This document shows positions 63,462 through 64,000 of a stretch of DNA of 64,000 nucleotides, one piece after another. Where the stretch lies: assembly GCF_026410305.1 (NCBI RefSeq), contig NZ_JAPMLQ010000011.1:1-64000 (forward strand), given 5' to 3'. The stretch comes from Sulfitobacter sp. F26204 (GTDB taxonomy: Bacteria > Pseudomonadota > Alphaproteobacteria > Rhodobacterales > Rhodobacteraceae). Position 1 is the stretch's first letter, and each line of letters opens with the position of its first letter. The notes under the pieces are model-generated. The model ran no database searches. It saw nothing but the letters and a program-made list of their open reading frames with translations, and was not told where the DNA came from. The translations under genes and the position numbers were made by a program.

Positions 63462-63959
63462 ATGGCTATCGATTGCTTTTTGTATCTCGACAACAATATT
63501 GTTGGTGAATCCCAGGACGACAAGCACCGCGACTGGATCGACATCCTATCGTGGAACTGGGGTATGACACAGTCGGGTACAACCCATCAAGGTGGCGGCG
63601 GTGGCGGCGGCAAGGTTGACGTTCAGGACATCACCATCAGCAAGTATGTTGACAAGGCGACACATGACCTGATCGCGCGCTGCTGTTCTGGCGAGCATAT
63701 CAAGAGCGGCCAGCTTGTCGTGCGTAAATCCGGTGGCCAGGCACCTGTTGATTACCTCAAGATCGACATGGAAGACATCATCATCAGCACCTACAACACG
63801 GGTGGCAGCAAAGACGGCCTGGACCGTGTTCAGGAAACATTGACGCTGAACATGCGCCGTTTTCAGGTGACCTATACTTTCCAGGAGCAGTCCGGTGCGG
63901 CAGGTCCGGAAAGCATGGCCGGCTGGGAAATCGCCGAAAACAAATCCTGGGGCAAGTAA
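63462..63959 (+). CDS. hcp: T6SS tube protein Hcp (TssD)
   Basis: A 165-residue Hcp: AIDCFLYLDNNIVGESQDDKHRDWIDILSWNWGMTQS at the start, a Gly-rich loop (GGGGGGG near 46), and VDVQDITISKYVDKATHDLIARCCSGEHI. The ending is the strand set VQETLTLNMRRFQVTYTFQEQ. Hcp rings stack inside the sheath and carry small effectors. The site AAAAGGAG lies ten bases before the ATG, strong as expected for an abundant protein. It is the last complete gene of the window; the T6SS cluster probably continues beyond it. Confidence 0.96.
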   Translation: MAIDCFLYLDNNIVGESQDDKHRDWIDILSWNWGMTQSGTTHQGGGGGGGKVDVQDITISKYVDKATHDLIARCCSGEHIKSGQLVVRKSGGQAPVDYLKIDMEDIIISTYNTGGSKDGLDRVQETLTLNMRRFQVTYTFQEQSGAAGPESMAGWEIAENKSWGK

Positions 63960-64000
63960 TTACGGTTTACCCGTTTGCTCCCTTCCTATCAAAGAGGCTG

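Overview
The window looks like an alphaproteobacterium of the Rhodobacterales (Roseobacter-type). The support is gene content and style: an IalB-family protein, a Tad pilus locus, an FnrL-like box beside hemF, tightly coupled ATGA operons and a GC-rich coding bias. I saw no rRNA, tRNA, CRISPR array or intact insertion sequence. A plasmid-type replication/partition module (rep-parA-parB, 36.3-39.5 kb) sits in the middle, so the DNA is probably part of an extrachromosomal replicon or chromid. It nevertheless carries housekeeping-like genes (hemF, ispD).

Layout. 1-0.9 kb: 5' end of a large repeat-rich exported passenger-type protein (minus, runs off the window). 1.4-4.8 kb: IalB-like protein, aminotransferase, metallo-beta-lactamase-fold hydrolase and SDR. 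5.0-11.4 kb: a type VI secretion (T6SS) cargo operon on the minus strand: vgrG, DUF4123 adaptor, PAAR protein, an unrecognised 605-residue protein, and a secreted 348-residue protein. The last two are candidates for an effector and its immunity protein. 11.8-13.7 kb: LysR regulator and a DUF481 outer-membrane protein with a clear terminator. 13.8-26.3 kb: a divergent catabolic locus. A GntR regulator heads a minus-strand operon (creatininase-family, ketopantoate-reductase-like, SDR, NodB-family deacetylase, isoaspartyl peptidase). A dipeptide-type ABC transporter plus M32 carboxypeptidase lies on the plus strand.

26.8-34.1 kb: flp-tadZ-tadA-tadB-tadC-tadE-tadG, convergent with a membrane-bound LuxR-type regulator across a shared bidirectional terminator. 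35.0-35.9 kb: hemF. 36.3-39.5 kb: rep, parA, parB. The rep leader holds an RNA-like double hairpin, and a 16-bp palindrome occurs twice. 39.5-49.1 kb: exopolysaccharide genes: BY-kinase/Wzz, WbpM-type dehydratase, PPP-family phosphatase, Wza-type export lipoprotein, YjbF and YjbH. 49.4-53.6 kb: MarR regulator with two indolepyruvate:ferredoxin oxidoreductase-type subunits. 53.6-54.3 kb: ispD.

54.5-64 kb: a YceI-OmpA fusion and a caspase-family protein, a decayed glutathione S-transferase, then T6SS core genes: DUF6931, FHA/TagH, tssA, tssB, tssC and hcp, continuing past the edge. One T6SS is therefore probably encoded in two blocks about 43 kb apart, with the tip and cargo at one end and the sheath and tube at the other. 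The surface and export functions (T6SS, Tad pilus, exopolysaccharide, passenger protein) suggest a replicon specialised for attachment and contact with other cells.
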